Source: Planctomycetota bacterium (GTDB lineage Bacteria > Planctomycetota > Planctomycetia > Pirellulales > Pirellulaceae). Taken from it: a stretch of DNA of 11,320 bases. The notes under the pieces are model-generated. The model was not told where the DNA came from and ran no database searches. It saw only the letters and a list, made by a program, of their open reading frames with translations. Below are positions 1-8,356 of the stretch, in pieces. The first letter of the stretch is position 1; every line of letters starts with the position of its first letter. The DNA lies in assembly GCA_029259935.1 (NCBI GenBank), contig JAJDEH010000420.1:1-11320 (forward strand), read 5' to 3'. The translations under genes were made by a program, and so were the position numbers.

Positions 1-139
1 CTTTGCCAAGCGAACTCGTTGAATGATCTGCCGGCTCCCGGCACGATCGAATAGCAGCTTGCGATGCAGATCGGAATTTCCCAACGAAATCCAAATCCGA
101 CCCTTGACTCAATCGACTACATAGCAGCGATCAGCGACT
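1..139. other. left edge, no supported gene; small GC-rich hairpin
   Basis: This stretch lies downstream of the last operon gene. Short frames are open to the window edge on both strands, but none has a convincing start, recognisable residues or enough length, so no gene is called. A perfect inverted repeat TGCCGG-ctc-CCGGCA sits at 29-43, about 100 bases past the stop of the cytochrome/WD40 gene. It has no T-run on either side, so it is at best a weak or Rho-assisted terminator. A 13-base segment at 126-138 matches part of the hairpin region at 6894-6906 in the opposite orientation. Confidence 0.5.
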
Positions 140-1582
140 CTAGCGTTTGGTGACCTGCTGATCGGTTGCTTCCACGGGAACCGGCACAAGCGACTTAAGC
201 AGTTTTCCGTCCGGCAGTTGGTACACCTGCACCAAGCCGTCCTTGTTTCCCAGGGCAAGACGTGTGCCGTCGGCGTTCAAGGCGACGCTATAGACTGGAC
301 CGGGGACCTTGCTGATTAACGCCACGCGTTGCCGGTCGGCGATCTTGTAGACGCGGACTTCACCGTAGTCTCCCGCCACGGCCATCAGTTTGCGGTCGCC
401 GCTGGTGGCGACGTCCAAGATTTCGCCAGGTTGCGCTTCAAAATTCTTCGCGTACTGATTGCGCTTGCTGATCGGCCGCGCGCCGTTCCCCGCGCCGCTG
501 ACTTGGACGCCGCTCAAGGCGATCTTCAATTCGTAGGCGATTGGCGTGCGGGCTCGGCCAGCACCAACGGCGAATTTGTCGTCGACGGCTACGCCACTGA
601 TCAATTCCGTGGAACTGTCGACCGATCGCAGCAGCTTGCCGGTCTCGACCGAGCTGACCTTCGTTGCTTTGTCGCGGCCGCCAGTGACAAGCAGTTTTCC
701 GTCGGGCGAATAAGCGACATCCAGCACCCAGTCGCTGTGCAGATCGAACATGCGGACTTCAGCACTGGCGTCGACGGGTACGATGTACGCCGCTCCGTCC
801 GCGCCGCCCGCGGCGATTGCTTTGCCATCGGGAGAGAAGTTGCCTCGAAAGAGTGTGTCGTGGCCGACGCGCCGTTTCGACACCACCGTGCCGTCCGCCG
901 TCTTCAAAAACCGAACCTCGCCGAATTGGGCCGGCGAACCTCCGACGGCGGCCAACAGTGCGCCATCGGCGCTGAACTCGACATGCATCAACTGATCGCT
1001 TTCGGTGGGCAAGCGTCGCGGCGGCTGATCGCCCACCGTGTCAATCAACACCACTTCGCTGCGACATGCCGCGGCGACGAGACCGTTCGCTCCAAAGGCA
1101 ACACTGGTAATTGCTGGCGCGAAACGATACGTGTCGGGAATCTGAATCGATGCGGCAGCGGACGGCGTGGAATCATCGCGAGCGCCGGCAAACACCCACT
1201 GTCGCAAAATGTGAATCTTGGCGGCGGAGAGCGGCGGTTGCTTTTGCGGCATCTCGGGCTCGTCGCCGGTGATCATTTCCAGCAGCAGGCTTTCTTCCGG
1301 CTTGCCGGCGGTGAACAACGGGCCGGTATCGCCCCCTTTGAGCATGTCGGCGACGTGGTCGATGCTCAGGCCGCCTTGCGGATCGGATCCGGAATGGCAT
1401 CCCCAACAATGGCGTTTGAGGATCGGCCACACGTCTTGCCGATAGCTGATCTTCTCGGCGGTTGCCTTGTTCAACGCGGGCAAGGCATCGTCGGCATTCG
1501 TCACGGCGCACAGGGCACCGGCTGCAACAGCCGTGAAAAGATGCGTAAGCAGCAGGAATCGAAGTCCGATATCGCGTAGCAT
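140..1582 (-). CDS. secreted planctomycete cytochrome c (PSCyt1) with WD40 beta-propeller
   Basis: A 480-aa protein, last in the operon. Residues 1-30 look like a Sec signal peptide (basic start, leucine/alanine-rich core, likely cleavage after TNA). Residues about 46-135 form a PSCyt1-type cytochrome c domain with one CWGCH heme motif (C59, C62, H63). M111 in a MPQKQPPLS stretch sits where these domains usually carry the MPP..PPL segment and is a candidate distal ligand. Residues about 155-470 are WD40-like repeats with SPDGK/SADG turns near 203, 250, 292 and 437, probably a six- or seven-bladed propeller. Known family: periplasmic or surface heme proteins of unestablished partner, abundant in Planctomycetes. 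Electron transfer with the propeller as a docking surface is inferred. A GAGGT Shine-Dalgarno at 1588-1592, five bases before the ATG, supports the start. The gap to the upstream DUF1549/DUF1553 gene is 44 bases. Confidence 0.9.
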   Translation of the reverse strand: MLRDIGLRFLLLTHLFTAVAAGALCAVTNADDALPALNKATAEKISYRQDVWPILKRHCWGCHSGSDPQGGLSIDHVADMLKGGDTGPLFTAGKPEESLLLEMITGDEPEMPQKQPPLSAAKIHILRQWVFAGARDDSTPSAAASIQIPDTYRFAPAITSVAFGANGLVAAACRSEVVLIDTVGDQPPRRLPTESDQLMHVEFSADGALLAAVGGSPAQFGEVRFLKTADGTVVSKRRVGHDTLFRGNFSPDGKAIAAGGADGAAYIVPVDASAEVRMFDLHSDWVLDVAYSPDGKLLVTGGRDKATKVSSVETGKLLRSVDSSTELISGVAVDDKFAVGAGRARTPIAYELKIALSGVQVSGAGNGARPISKRNQYAKNFEAQPGEILDVATSGDRKLMAVAGDYGEVRVYKIADRQRVALISKVPGPVYSVALNADGTRLALGNKDGLVQVYQLPDGKLLKSLVPVPVEATDQQVTKR

Positions 1583-1626
1583 TTGATACCTCGAATGCCG
1601 GGGGATGATTGGTCGCCGCCAAGCAA

Positions 1627-4077
1627 TCAGTTCAGCAACATGAAATCTTTACTATTGAGCAAGGCCCACATTAGATCCTGAGCCGCTTCATTGCGTTTTT
1701 CGCCGTAGGATTTGAAAAACGTTTTTCCAAGTTCGATCTCCGCCGGACGTGCCGGGCGGGCCAGCGACCACATGTAGAGTTTGACGATCAACTTTTCGTT
1801 GTCGGTTTCCTTCAGCAATTGAGCAACGCGTCCATTCCCGGCGGTGATGCGGCTCAGAATCGACTTGCCATTGATGAAGTGCAGCGCTTGCAGCATGTTC
1901 GAACCGTCTTCGCGTTCGCATTCACAAGCCTCCATTCGTTGCGGCTTGCCAAACAGTGACAGAAAATCGCTTTGCACATTCGCATCCGGCAATTGCTTGG
2001 CCGTGAATCCGGCGGGAGCGCCGCGGAAGGCTTCGGGTACGCCGGTCGCTTGCACGAGCGAATCCAACAGCGATTCGGCTGGCAGTCGGCGGGGAATCGC
2101 CCGCGAAAAGTTCATGTCGTCGTGGCCGTTCGTCTCGTTAGCAAAACTGCCGCGCTGGTAGGTGTGCGACGTCACGATGGTTCGCATCAAGTGCCGCACG
2201 TCGAACTTGTGATCGGCAAAATCCTTGGTCAAGCCATCGAGCAATTCAGGATTGATCGGCGGATTCGTGGTCCGCAGATCGTCGACCGGATCGATGATGC
2301 CGCGATGGAAAAAGTAGCTCCAAATACGGTTGGCCATGCTGCGTGCAAAGAACGGGTTGTCGGCCGAAGTCAGCCACTGGGCATAGACTTGCCGCCGATC
2401 GATTCCGCCGGCAATTTCCGGTTCGCCCCCACCAAGATAACGGGGCGGTTGCAATTGCCCGGTGCGCGGATTCCGCGAATAGCCGGCCGCCAAGTTGACC
2501 ATGACCGACTTGGCATTGGCGACACCCGTCAGCCGAGGATCATTTTTCAACGTCACTTGATTGAAGAAGCTGTGCAAGCCGTAGTAGTCGCCTTGGGTCC
2601 AATTTTCGAATGGATGCGGGTGGCATTTGGCACACAACATTCGCACGCCGCAAAAGACCTGCGTGGCGCGTTGTAATGTGTCGTCGGTATCCTTGCTGAC
2701 GGCAAAGTAGGCGGCGGTCGGATCATCGGCCACGCCGCCGCGGCCCGTCAGCACGCTGCGCACCAATTCGTCGAGCGGCACGTTGGATGCGACCGCTCCG
2801 CGAACCCATTCACGAAAGGCGAACATGGCCGGTTCGCTGAGCCGATTACGGCTGATCTGTAGCAGATCGCCCCACTTGAGCGACCATTGATCCACGAACT
2901 CGGGCCGCTGGAACAAGGCGTCGATCGTTCGAGTTCGCTTGTCGGCGTTGGTGTCTTGAAGAAAGGCACGCACCTCTTCAGGAGTTGGCTGGATGCCGAT
3001 CAGATCGACGTAGACGCGCCGCAGAAAGGTCGCATCGTCGGCCAACTCCGATGGCTTGATTTTCAGGGAGTTGAGTTTCGGAATGACGAACTTATCGACC
3101 AGGTTGGCGTCGGGGACCGGCGTCGGTTGAAAGCTGGGATTAGGCTGCAGGACAATGAAGTTCGAGGTCGCAAAAATGCGTTCAAAGCGGGCCACGATGG
3201 CCGTTTCGCCCAGTTCGGCGATGGCCACTAGGCCTTCGTCATCAACTTGAGCGACGCGCTGCGTGTTAACATTAAAGATGCCTAGCCGCGTCACGTCTCG
3301 CACCGTGCCGTTGGAATAGTGCGCGAGCAGTTGTAACTGTTGCTGTTGGCCCGGAGACAGCACGACGTTTTCCGGGTAGATCTGAATCCGCTGAAGCTGG
3401 ACCGAATCGTTGGCGTCCGCAGGCGCTCCGTCGCTGATCCAACCCAGCAGATACTGGTGCAATAAGCCGCCATGATCGAAACGCACGCCGCCCTTGTGCG
3501 GCAGGTCTCCCAACGGCTTGGTCAATAACAGGCTGGCGGCCGGATTGTGCCGGTTAATGCGCCGCCCATAAAACTCATCGGTGATCGCGTCGAAATCATA
3601 AGGGGCATCGGAGCCGCGCAGCGAGAGCTTGAAACCATTCTTACCAAGCGAGTAACCATGGCACGATCCGGCATTGCAACCGGCCTTCGAAAGGACCGGC
3701 ATCACGTCGTCGCGAAAACTGTACTGACGAGCTTCGGCGGGAAGTTCGACTTCGACTTTCACGGTTGCTGTTTTGCCAGCCGCCGAAACGGTGATCTCCG
3801 CCGAGCCATTGCCGACCGCTTGGACCCATCCCAGCAGCGTGGGGCTGGCGACGTTGGCATCGCTGCTTTGATACGTCGCCGCGGAGGTTAGATCAACGAC
3901 TTGCCCGTCCGCCGTCTTTCCGGTGACGATGATCGAGTGCGGGTGCCGACGATGAACCAACTTCATCGTCGCAGGGTGAATTTGCAAGTCGCCCACATAC
4001 ATCGGCTGCTCGTCGGCGCGAGTCGCCGCGACGATCAAGATCGTGGTCATTAACAGGACAAGTGTTTGGATCTTCAT
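1627..4077 (-). CDS. secreted Big2/cytochrome-like/DUF1549/DUF1553 protein (PSCyt2-PSD1)
   Basis: An 816-aa exported protein. The chosen ATG at 4075-4077 gives a clean signal peptide (MKIQTLVLLMTTILIVAATRA). An in-frame ATG 69 bases further upstream would add an arginine-rich, non-leader segment and overlap the previous gene. Domains in order: Big2-like Ig domain about 28-112; cytochrome-like segment about 118-215 with C134-x4-C139-H140; second Big2-like domain about 229-312; DUF1549/PSCyt2 about 325-510 with C482-A-K-C485-H486 followed by the typical HPFENWTQGDYYGL signature; DUF1553/PSD1 about 560-812 with the NRIW and RRLPAESLLDS signatures. The family is large in Planctomycetes and has no proven reaction; the Cys-His motifs suggest heme or metal binding. 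It starts four bases after the PPC gene's stop and has no clear Shine-Dalgarno, so translational coupling is likely. Domain identity is secure; function is not. Confidence 0.92.
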   Translation of the reverse strand: MKIQTLVLLMTTILIVAATRADEQPMYVGDLQIHPATMKLVHRRHPHSIIVTGKTADGQVVDLTSAATYQSSDANVASPTLLGWVQAVGNGSAEITVSAAGKTATVKVEVELPAEARQYSFRDDVMPVLSKAGCNAGSCHGYSLGKNGFKLSLRGSDAPYDFDAITDEFYGRRINRHNPAASLLLTKPLGDLPHKGGVRFDHGGLLHQYLLGWISDGAPADANDSVQLQRIQIYPENVVLSPGQQQQLQLLAHYSNGTVRDVTRLGIFNVNTQRVAQVDDEGLVAIAELGETAIVARFERIFATSNFIVLQPNPSFQPTPVPDANLVDKFVIPKLNSLKIKPSELADDATFLRRVYVDLIGIQPTPEEVRAFLQDTNADKRTRTIDALFQRPEFVDQWSLKWGDLLQISRNRLSEPAMFAFREWVRGAVASNVPLDELVRSVLTGRGGVADDPTAAYFAVSKDTDDTLQRATQVFCGVRMLCAKCHPHPFENWTQGDYYGLHSFFNQVTLKNDPRLTGVANAKSVMVNLAAGYSRNPRTGQLQPPRYLGGGEPEIAGGIDRRQVYAQWLTSADNPFFARSMANRIWSYFFHRGIIDPVDDLRTTNPPINPELLDGLTKDFADHKFDVRHLMRTIVTSHTYQRGSFANETNGHDDMNFSRAIPRRLPAESLLDSLVQATGVPEAFRGAPAGFTAKQLPDANVQSDFLSLFGKPQRMEACECEREDGSNMLQALHFINGKSILSRITAGNGRVAQLLKETDNEKLIVKLYMWSLARPARPAEIELGKTFFKSYGEKRNEAAQDLMWALLNSKDFMLLN

Positions 4078-4081
4078 GACA

Positions 4082-6853
4082 TCATTTCTGCGGCGGATCG
4101 GCCGCCAGGATATGAACCGCAATGGGAATTTCCGTTCGCACGACAATGTTTTTAGCAGCCGGGCTGGGCGGACCAGTCGCGAATAATTTGATCGTCTCGA
4201 CCTGAGCCGGCTTAAAGTTGGCCGGAAACTTCAGCTCCAAAGCGAAGTCTTTTTGATCCGGTTTGACAACAACTTTGGGAACCGCGACACCGGCCGGTTG
4301 TCCGGTGATCGATACCGTCACATCGCCCGCGAATCCAGCAAGCCGCTCGATCGAGCCGGCGATCTTCACGGTGGCTCCCGTTTTCGCATCGAGCTTCGCG
4401 ACAAATACCGGATCGCCCGGCAGTTGTAGCCCCAGCGGATGAATCGGTTCGAAGCGCCGCACCGGTGTGAAGACTTCGGCCAAAACCGTCTTGTTGTCGA
4501 CGCTGCGAAGTTCGGCCTTGATGGCCAGGTCTTGCGAACTGTTGGCCAATGTTGGCGGCACGATGACGTTGAACTTGACCTCGTTTTTGATGGCGGCCTC
4601 GGCATCGCTGAGCGCTTTTGCAGCAGCCGTTCTTTTTGTTTCCGCGTCTTTTACCGCCGCGCTCGCGACTGCCAAGCTAGCTTGCGTTTTTGCGGTGGTG
4701 TCGGCCAGGACGTTTTCCGCCGCAGCCAGTTGGGCGGTTGTTGCCGCCAGGGCAGCGGTCGCTGTCTTGACCGCTTCTTCGGCTGCCGCGAGTTCGTCTT
4801 TGGCCTCTTCTTGTTTCGCTGCGGCCGCCTTGCGGCGCGCCTCAGCCGCAGCCAACGTTTGGGTAGCGGCCGTCTTCTTGTCGGTCGCCGCCTTGACCGT
4901 CTGTTGAGCGGCGGCAACCGTCTTGGCGTTGGTCTCGCTTGTCGTTTTAAGTTTTGCCTGAGCGGCGGTCAGCACTTTGTCGGCAGCGGCCAGAGCATCC
5001 GTCGCCGCCTTGGCCTTGACATCCATGGCGATGTCGACGGTAGGTCGTTCCGCGCGGACGATAACGTTTACATTCGGGTTCCCATTGACCAGCGGGGCCG
5101 GTTCGCTGGTAACCAGTGACAGCCGCACCGGCCCTATCGCGCCTGGTGGGCGAACGAGTTTGATGGGGGCCTCGAACTTCGTGCCCAGCGCCAACTTGGG
5201 ATCGGCGGTCGGATTCCATTGAATTTGGAAAGGAACCGAGTTGGCGGGCGACAGCGACATCGCCACTTGGCCTTGCATCCACGGCTGACGATCACCAAGC
5301 GGATATTTGTCGAACACCGCGACGCTCGTGATTGGCGGATCGATGGCGACGCTGGTGCCTCGGATCGAAGTGACGACGCTACTGGCGGTTTGGCCCACGG
5401 CAGTCAGCGTCACCAGGGTACCGTTGCTGCCGTGGGGAATGCCCGCTCCGCTAACGGTTACCGACGAAGGCAGATTGTCCAGCGACAAGCGAATCGGGCC
5501 ATCGTATCCCTGCCGCTCGGCAATCACTTGGAAGACTTTGATTCCACTCTGCCGCACGTTGTGCGTGTCCTCGACCACTTTCAATCGGAAGCCGGCGGGA
5601 ACATTGTCCAAGGGCGTAACGACCAGCCGATAGATGCATCGCCGGTCGGCACGGTCCACCTGGTCGCGAATGGCGATATCAATCGTGTTGACGTTCTTGG
5701 CCACCGTGTAGTCGAGTCGAGGATCCGTCGTTTTGGAGAAGTCGTCATTCAGCCCTAGACGCGCGCCTTTGTCGTTGCGAATCTCTAGCACGGCGTCCAT
5801 CGGTGACCCGAGTCGATCGGCAAATACCTCGAACCGAAGTTTTTTGCCTTCCGTTACGGCGACACGATAAACGTCTTCCTGCCCGGCCGCGTCGAGCCGC
5901 CCGCTGACCGCGACCGGAATGCTGGGCAATGGTTGGGGAGTTTCCGTGACGGGTGCCTCGACCAATTCAGGAAAATCGCTGATCAGCACCGCGGGCCGCC
6001 AACCGCTGGCGTTGGCAACCTGAGGCCAGGGAGCCGCTACGGGTGTGTTGTCCGTGGCGGTCGCGATCTCGACTTGATTTTCGGCCGGCACATTTCCAAT
6101 CAGGCTGACGGTCGCTTTTTGGCCGCGCTGAATTGCGGGCGGAAAAGCGAGATCGGCGTATTCGAACGCGCCGACTTTCAACCGGTAGTAGCCGGGCGCT
6201 GGAACGGCGTAATGCAGATCGTGCAGTTCAATGGTGTAGTCGCCGTCGGCCGGTAACTTGGCCAGCATCCGCGCGTCGCCGTTGAGCCAAGGAGCCGGCA
6301 TGGCCAACGCGACTTGTCGACGGTTGGCATCGTAAAGATGAAGCACCGGCCGCAGCTTGCCGCCGAGCCGTTGCGATTCAACTTCCACAACCAGTTCTTG
6401 GCCCGCTTGGCCGGCGAACGTCGTGCGAGCAATATTGGAACCGCCGATCGCGCCGTGCACCGCGATGGGAGTTGATTCAATGCGCTCGGCCAACGCGGCT
6501 TCCGGCAAACGATCAACGGCCACGATCGTGTTGCCGGAGATTCCCATTTCGTTGGCGACCCGCAGGTTGTACAGGCCGGGAGTGACCTTGTCGCCGAGCG
6601 TCACTTGGAGCTGTAGGCTGCTGGCCGTTGAGGCTTCGATGACCTTCATCTCGGCGATGGGCACTCCGATCATCAACTGCGGCGCGGGTAACAGATCGCT
6701 GCCAGTAATCGTGACAGCCGTAGTGCCACCGATTTGCAGACCTCGCACTGACACGTTCGTGATAGTTGGCGCGGCGTGAACAGCGAGACTAAGGCAGGCG
6801 AGCGTCAATATCGCGGCTGAGAATGGAACGGCTGCTTTTCGTTGAGCGATCAT
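4082..6853 (-). CDS. secreted TIG/PPC-domain protein with long alanine-rich helical insert
   Basis: A 923-aa exported protein. The ATG at 6851-6853 is chosen because it gives a Sec leader (basic MIAQRK, hydrophobic core ILTLACLSLAV, cleavage near HAA). An in-frame ATG at 6986-6988 would add 45 non-leader residues and run into the preceding gene. An IPT/TIG-like beta domain spans about 29-115. A PPC-like beta domain follows at about 133-230, and a clear PPC domain (bacterial pre-peptidase C-terminal fold) at about 313-415, with the DVYRV, GSPMDAVLEI and YRLVVTP strands. More beta-rich sequence reaches about 610. Residues 611-758 are an Ala/Lys/Glu/Thr-rich helix unlike the rest, then beta structure resumes to the end. 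No protease residues or sorting tail are seen, so it is likely a surface scaffold or binding protein paired with its DUF1549 neighbour. The start has no Shine-Dalgarno. Confidence 0.88.
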   Translation of the reverse strand: MIAQRKAAVPFSAAILTLACLSLAVHAAPTITNVSVRGLQIGGTTAVTITGSDLLPAPQLMIGVPIAEMKVIEASTASSLQLQVTLGDKVTPGLYNLRVANEMGISGNTIVAVDRLPEAALAERIESTPIAVHGAIGGSNIARTTFAGQAGQELVVEVESQRLGGKLRPVLHLYDANRRQVALAMPAPWLNGDARMLAKLPADGDYTIELHDLHYAVPAPGYYRLKVGAFEYADLAFPPAIQRGQKATVSLIGNVPAENQVEIATATDNTPVAAPWPQVANASGWRPAVLISDFPELVEAPVTETPQPLPSIPVAVSGRLDAAGQEDVYRVAVTEGKKLRFEVFADRLGSPMDAVLEIRNDKGARLGLNDDFSKTTDPRLDYTVAKNVNTIDIAIRDQVDRADRRCIYRLVVTPLDNVPAGFRLKVVEDTHNVRQSGIKVFQVIAERQGYDGPIRLSLDNLPSSVTVSGAGIPHGSNGTLVTLTAVGQTASSVVTSIRGTSVAIDPPITSVAVFDKYPLGDRQPWMQGQVAMSLSPANSVPFQIQWNPTADPKLALGTKFEAPIKLVRPPGAIGPVRLSLVTSEPAPLVNGNPNVNVIVRAERPTVDIAMDVKAKAATDALAAADKVLTAAQAKLKTTSETNAKTVAAAQQTVKAATDKKTAATQTLAAAEARRKAAAAKQEEAKDELAAAEEAVKTATAALAATTAQLAAAENVLADTTAKTQASLAVASAAVKDAETKRTAAAKALSDAEAAIKNEVKFNVIVPPTLANSSQDLAIKAELRSVDNKTVLAEVFTPVRRFEPIHPLGLQLPGDPVFVAKLDAKTGATVKIAGSIERLAGFAGDVTVSITGQPAGVAVPKVVVKPDQKDFALELKFPANFKPAQVETIKLFATGPPSPAAKNIVVRTEIPIAVHILAADPPQK
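4580..5023 (-). other. alanine-rich coiled-coil insert within the PPC protein
   Basis: This segment encodes about 148 residues dominated by Ala, Lys, Thr, Glu and Gln. There is no proline and no aromatic residue until the flanking beta sequence resumes (KFNVIVPP). Small or aliphatic residues recur at roughly 3-4 spacing (for example LAAAEARRKAAAAKQEEA), which fits a long alanine-type coiled coil or helical stalk. It interrupts an otherwise all-beta protein between RAERPTVDIAMDV and FNVIVPPTL. The frame is maintained throughout and there is no stop, so it is part of the mature protein. The helical call is from composition only. Confidence 0.75.
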
Positions 6854-6956
6854 TGGGCGGGCGAATGAGGAGGGAGTGTTGCCGTCGACGTTTGTCGCTG
6901 ATCGCTCCGCGATCAGATCGTTTCGTATTGTTCGCGGAGCGAACAACGACTTTCTG
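6854..6956 (-). repeat. intergenic pair of related palindromes (REP/BIME-like hairpins)
   Basis: This is the longest gap inside the operon, between the second DUF1501 gene and the PPC gene. It holds two perfect 8-bp stems with 3-base loops: CTGATCGC-tcc-GCGATCAG at 6898-6916 and TTGTTCGC-gga-GCGAACAA at 6928-6946. The second is, in its 11-base core, the reverse complement of the first (TCGCTCCGCGA against TCGCGGAGCGA). Where the outer arms differ, both sides of the stem change together and pairing is kept. No T-run follows either hairpin, so they are not classical terminators. They may stabilise or process the mRNA, or be a mobile extragenic palindrome. Confidence 0.8.
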
Positions 6957-8333
6957 CTAAAACAACTCGGGGATGGGTTCCGCGTCAATCAAACGGATCG
7001 GGCGACTACCCGGTCCGGGCATCATGGTGGTTTCCAAATCTATGCCCATTCCCTGGTAGATCGAAGCGATCACTTCGGGAGGCGTGACGGGGCGTTCGTG
7101 CGGCGCGGCACCGATCTTGTCGGTCGAACCAATCACTTGGCCGCCTTTGATATTTCCACCGCACAGGAAGTTGGTCCAGGCCGGCGGATAATGATCGCGG
7201 CCACCCCGGGCGTTCAGTTTGGGCGTGCGGCCGAATTCGCTAAGCACCGCGACGACGGTCTCTTCGAGCAATCCCCGCCGTTCCAAGTCTTCAACCAACG
7301 CCGTAAAGGCTTGGTCCAACTGCGGACAGAGCAGCCGTTCGTAATCCAGATACGTATTATCCAAACTGCTGCCGTTGGCGTGCATGTCCCAACAACAAAT
7401 GTTGAACACGGTATCAAAATGATTCACCGTGACATAGCGAGTGCCTCGTTCGATCAGCCGCCGAGCCATCAGGCAACTTTGCCCGAGCGTATTGCGGCCA
7501 TAGCGATCTCGCAGTTTGTCGGGTTCCTTTTCCAACTCGAAAGAAGCCTTGGCTTCCGGCGAAGTGAGCAGGTTGAAGGCCCGCGCATAAGCCGAATCAC
7601 GTTGCACGGTGGCGCTGGTTTCCGTGCGGCGTTGCAAGTTGTCTATTTGCTTGAGCAGATCGCGGCGCGAGTTGATGCGAAACTCGGTCTGACCGCTGGG
7701 CGGCACCAAATCGGCCACTTTGAAATCGCTGCGCGCCGGATCGCCGCCCAGGAAAAACGGTTCGTAAGCGCTGCCCAAATAGCGCGCTTCCTGGCCGTTG
7801 ATCGAAGGGCCGCCCGTATTGCCAATCTTGTTGGGAAGAATCACCGACGACGGCAGATTCCCCTTGGGTCCAAACACGCGCGCCACCACCGAACCGACGT
7901 GCGGCTGCTGATTCGGTCCGATCGCGTCCTTGCCGGTCATCATCCACCGCGAGCCGTTACTGTGGGCGGTTCCCGTCTTGTGGTGCAGGCTGCGAATCAT
8001 GGCCACTTTGTCCATCATCCGCGCCAACAAGGGAAAATGTTCGCAGATTTGCACGCCGGGCAGCTTCGTGGAAATCGGCTTGAATTTGCCACGAATATCG
8101 TCGGGCGCATCGGGCTTCATATCGAACGTATCGACGTGTCCGGGCGAGCCAACAAGAAACAGCGTGATGCAATTCTTAATCTTGGCTCGGTCATAATCGA
8201 CCGCCCCGGCCGCCTGCATGGCCATCAGCGACGGCAGCGTCATGCCCGCCATGCCCGCCGCGCCTGCCTGGAGAAAACTCCTGCGGGACATTCCGCTACA
8301 AAGCGGTGCGCGCTCGTTGCCAATGTGAAGCAT
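6957..8333 (-). CDS. DUF1501 family protein, Tat-exported, alkaline-phosphatase-like fold (paralogue A)
   Basis: A 458-aa protein, full length for DUF1501. A twin-arginine signal is visible: SRRSFLQ with R17-R18, then an Ala/Gly/Met-rich hydrophobic segment to about 43, implying folded export. Family-typical segments are GSPGHVDTFDMKP (61-73), NHFDTVF with a following CWDMHANG (304-321), LSEFGRTPKLN (364-374) and GGRDHYP (377-383). The Asp/His residues D68, D307, D316, H318, D380 and H381 are candidate metal ligands by analogy with the alkaline phosphatase/sulfatase superfamily. No substrate is established for DUF1501. An AAAGGG Shine-Dalgarno at 8341-8346, seven bases before the ATG, supports the start. 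It lies 23 bases after paralogue B; the two align without gaps. Confidence 0.92.
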   Translation of the reverse strand: MLHIGNERAPLCSGMSRRSFLQAGAAGMAGMTLPSLMAMQAAGAVDYDRAKIKNCITLFLVGSPGHVDTFDMKPDAPDDIRGKFKPISTKLPGVQICEHFPLLARMMDKVAMIRSLHHKTGTAHSNGSRWMMTGKDAIGPNQQPHVGSVVARVFGPKGNLPSSVILPNKIGNTGGPSINGQEARYLGSAYEPFFLGGDPARSDFKVADLVPPSGQTEFRINSRRDLLKQIDNLQRRTETSATVQRDSAYARAFNLLTSPEAKASFELEKEPDKLRDRYGRNTLGQSCLMARRLIERGTRYVTVNHFDTVFNICCWDMHANGSSLDNTYLDYERLLCPQLDQAFTALVEDLERRGLLEETVVAVLSEFGRTPKLNARGGRDHYPPAWTNFLCGGNIKGGQVIGSTDKIGAAPHERPVTPPEVIASIYQGMGIDLETTMMPGPGSRPIRLIDAEPIPELF

Positions 8334-8356
8334 GAAGAAACCCTTTACTTGCTAAA

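Noticed and set aside
29..43. GC hairpin as the operon's intrinsic terminator
   Set aside because: The stem is only six base pairs with no T-run in either direction, and it lies about 100 bases past the last stop. It is too weak to call a terminator.
329..1579. Plus-strand open frame of about 416 codons opposite the cytochrome/WD40 gene
   Set aside because: The minus strand has a signal peptide, CXXCH motif and WD40 repeats, whereas this frame has none and is an antisense shadow of a GC-rich gene.
4078..4146. Longer N-terminus for the DUF1549/DUF1553 protein from an ATG at 4144-4146
   Set aside because: The extra 23 residues are arginine-rich and would bury the signal peptide. They also overlap the end of the PPC gene by 65 bases.
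4467..4907. Ala/Ser-rich plus-strand frame opposite the helical insert
   Set aside because: It is produced by reading the alanine-rich codons backwards. The minus-strand frame continues the PPC protein without interruption.
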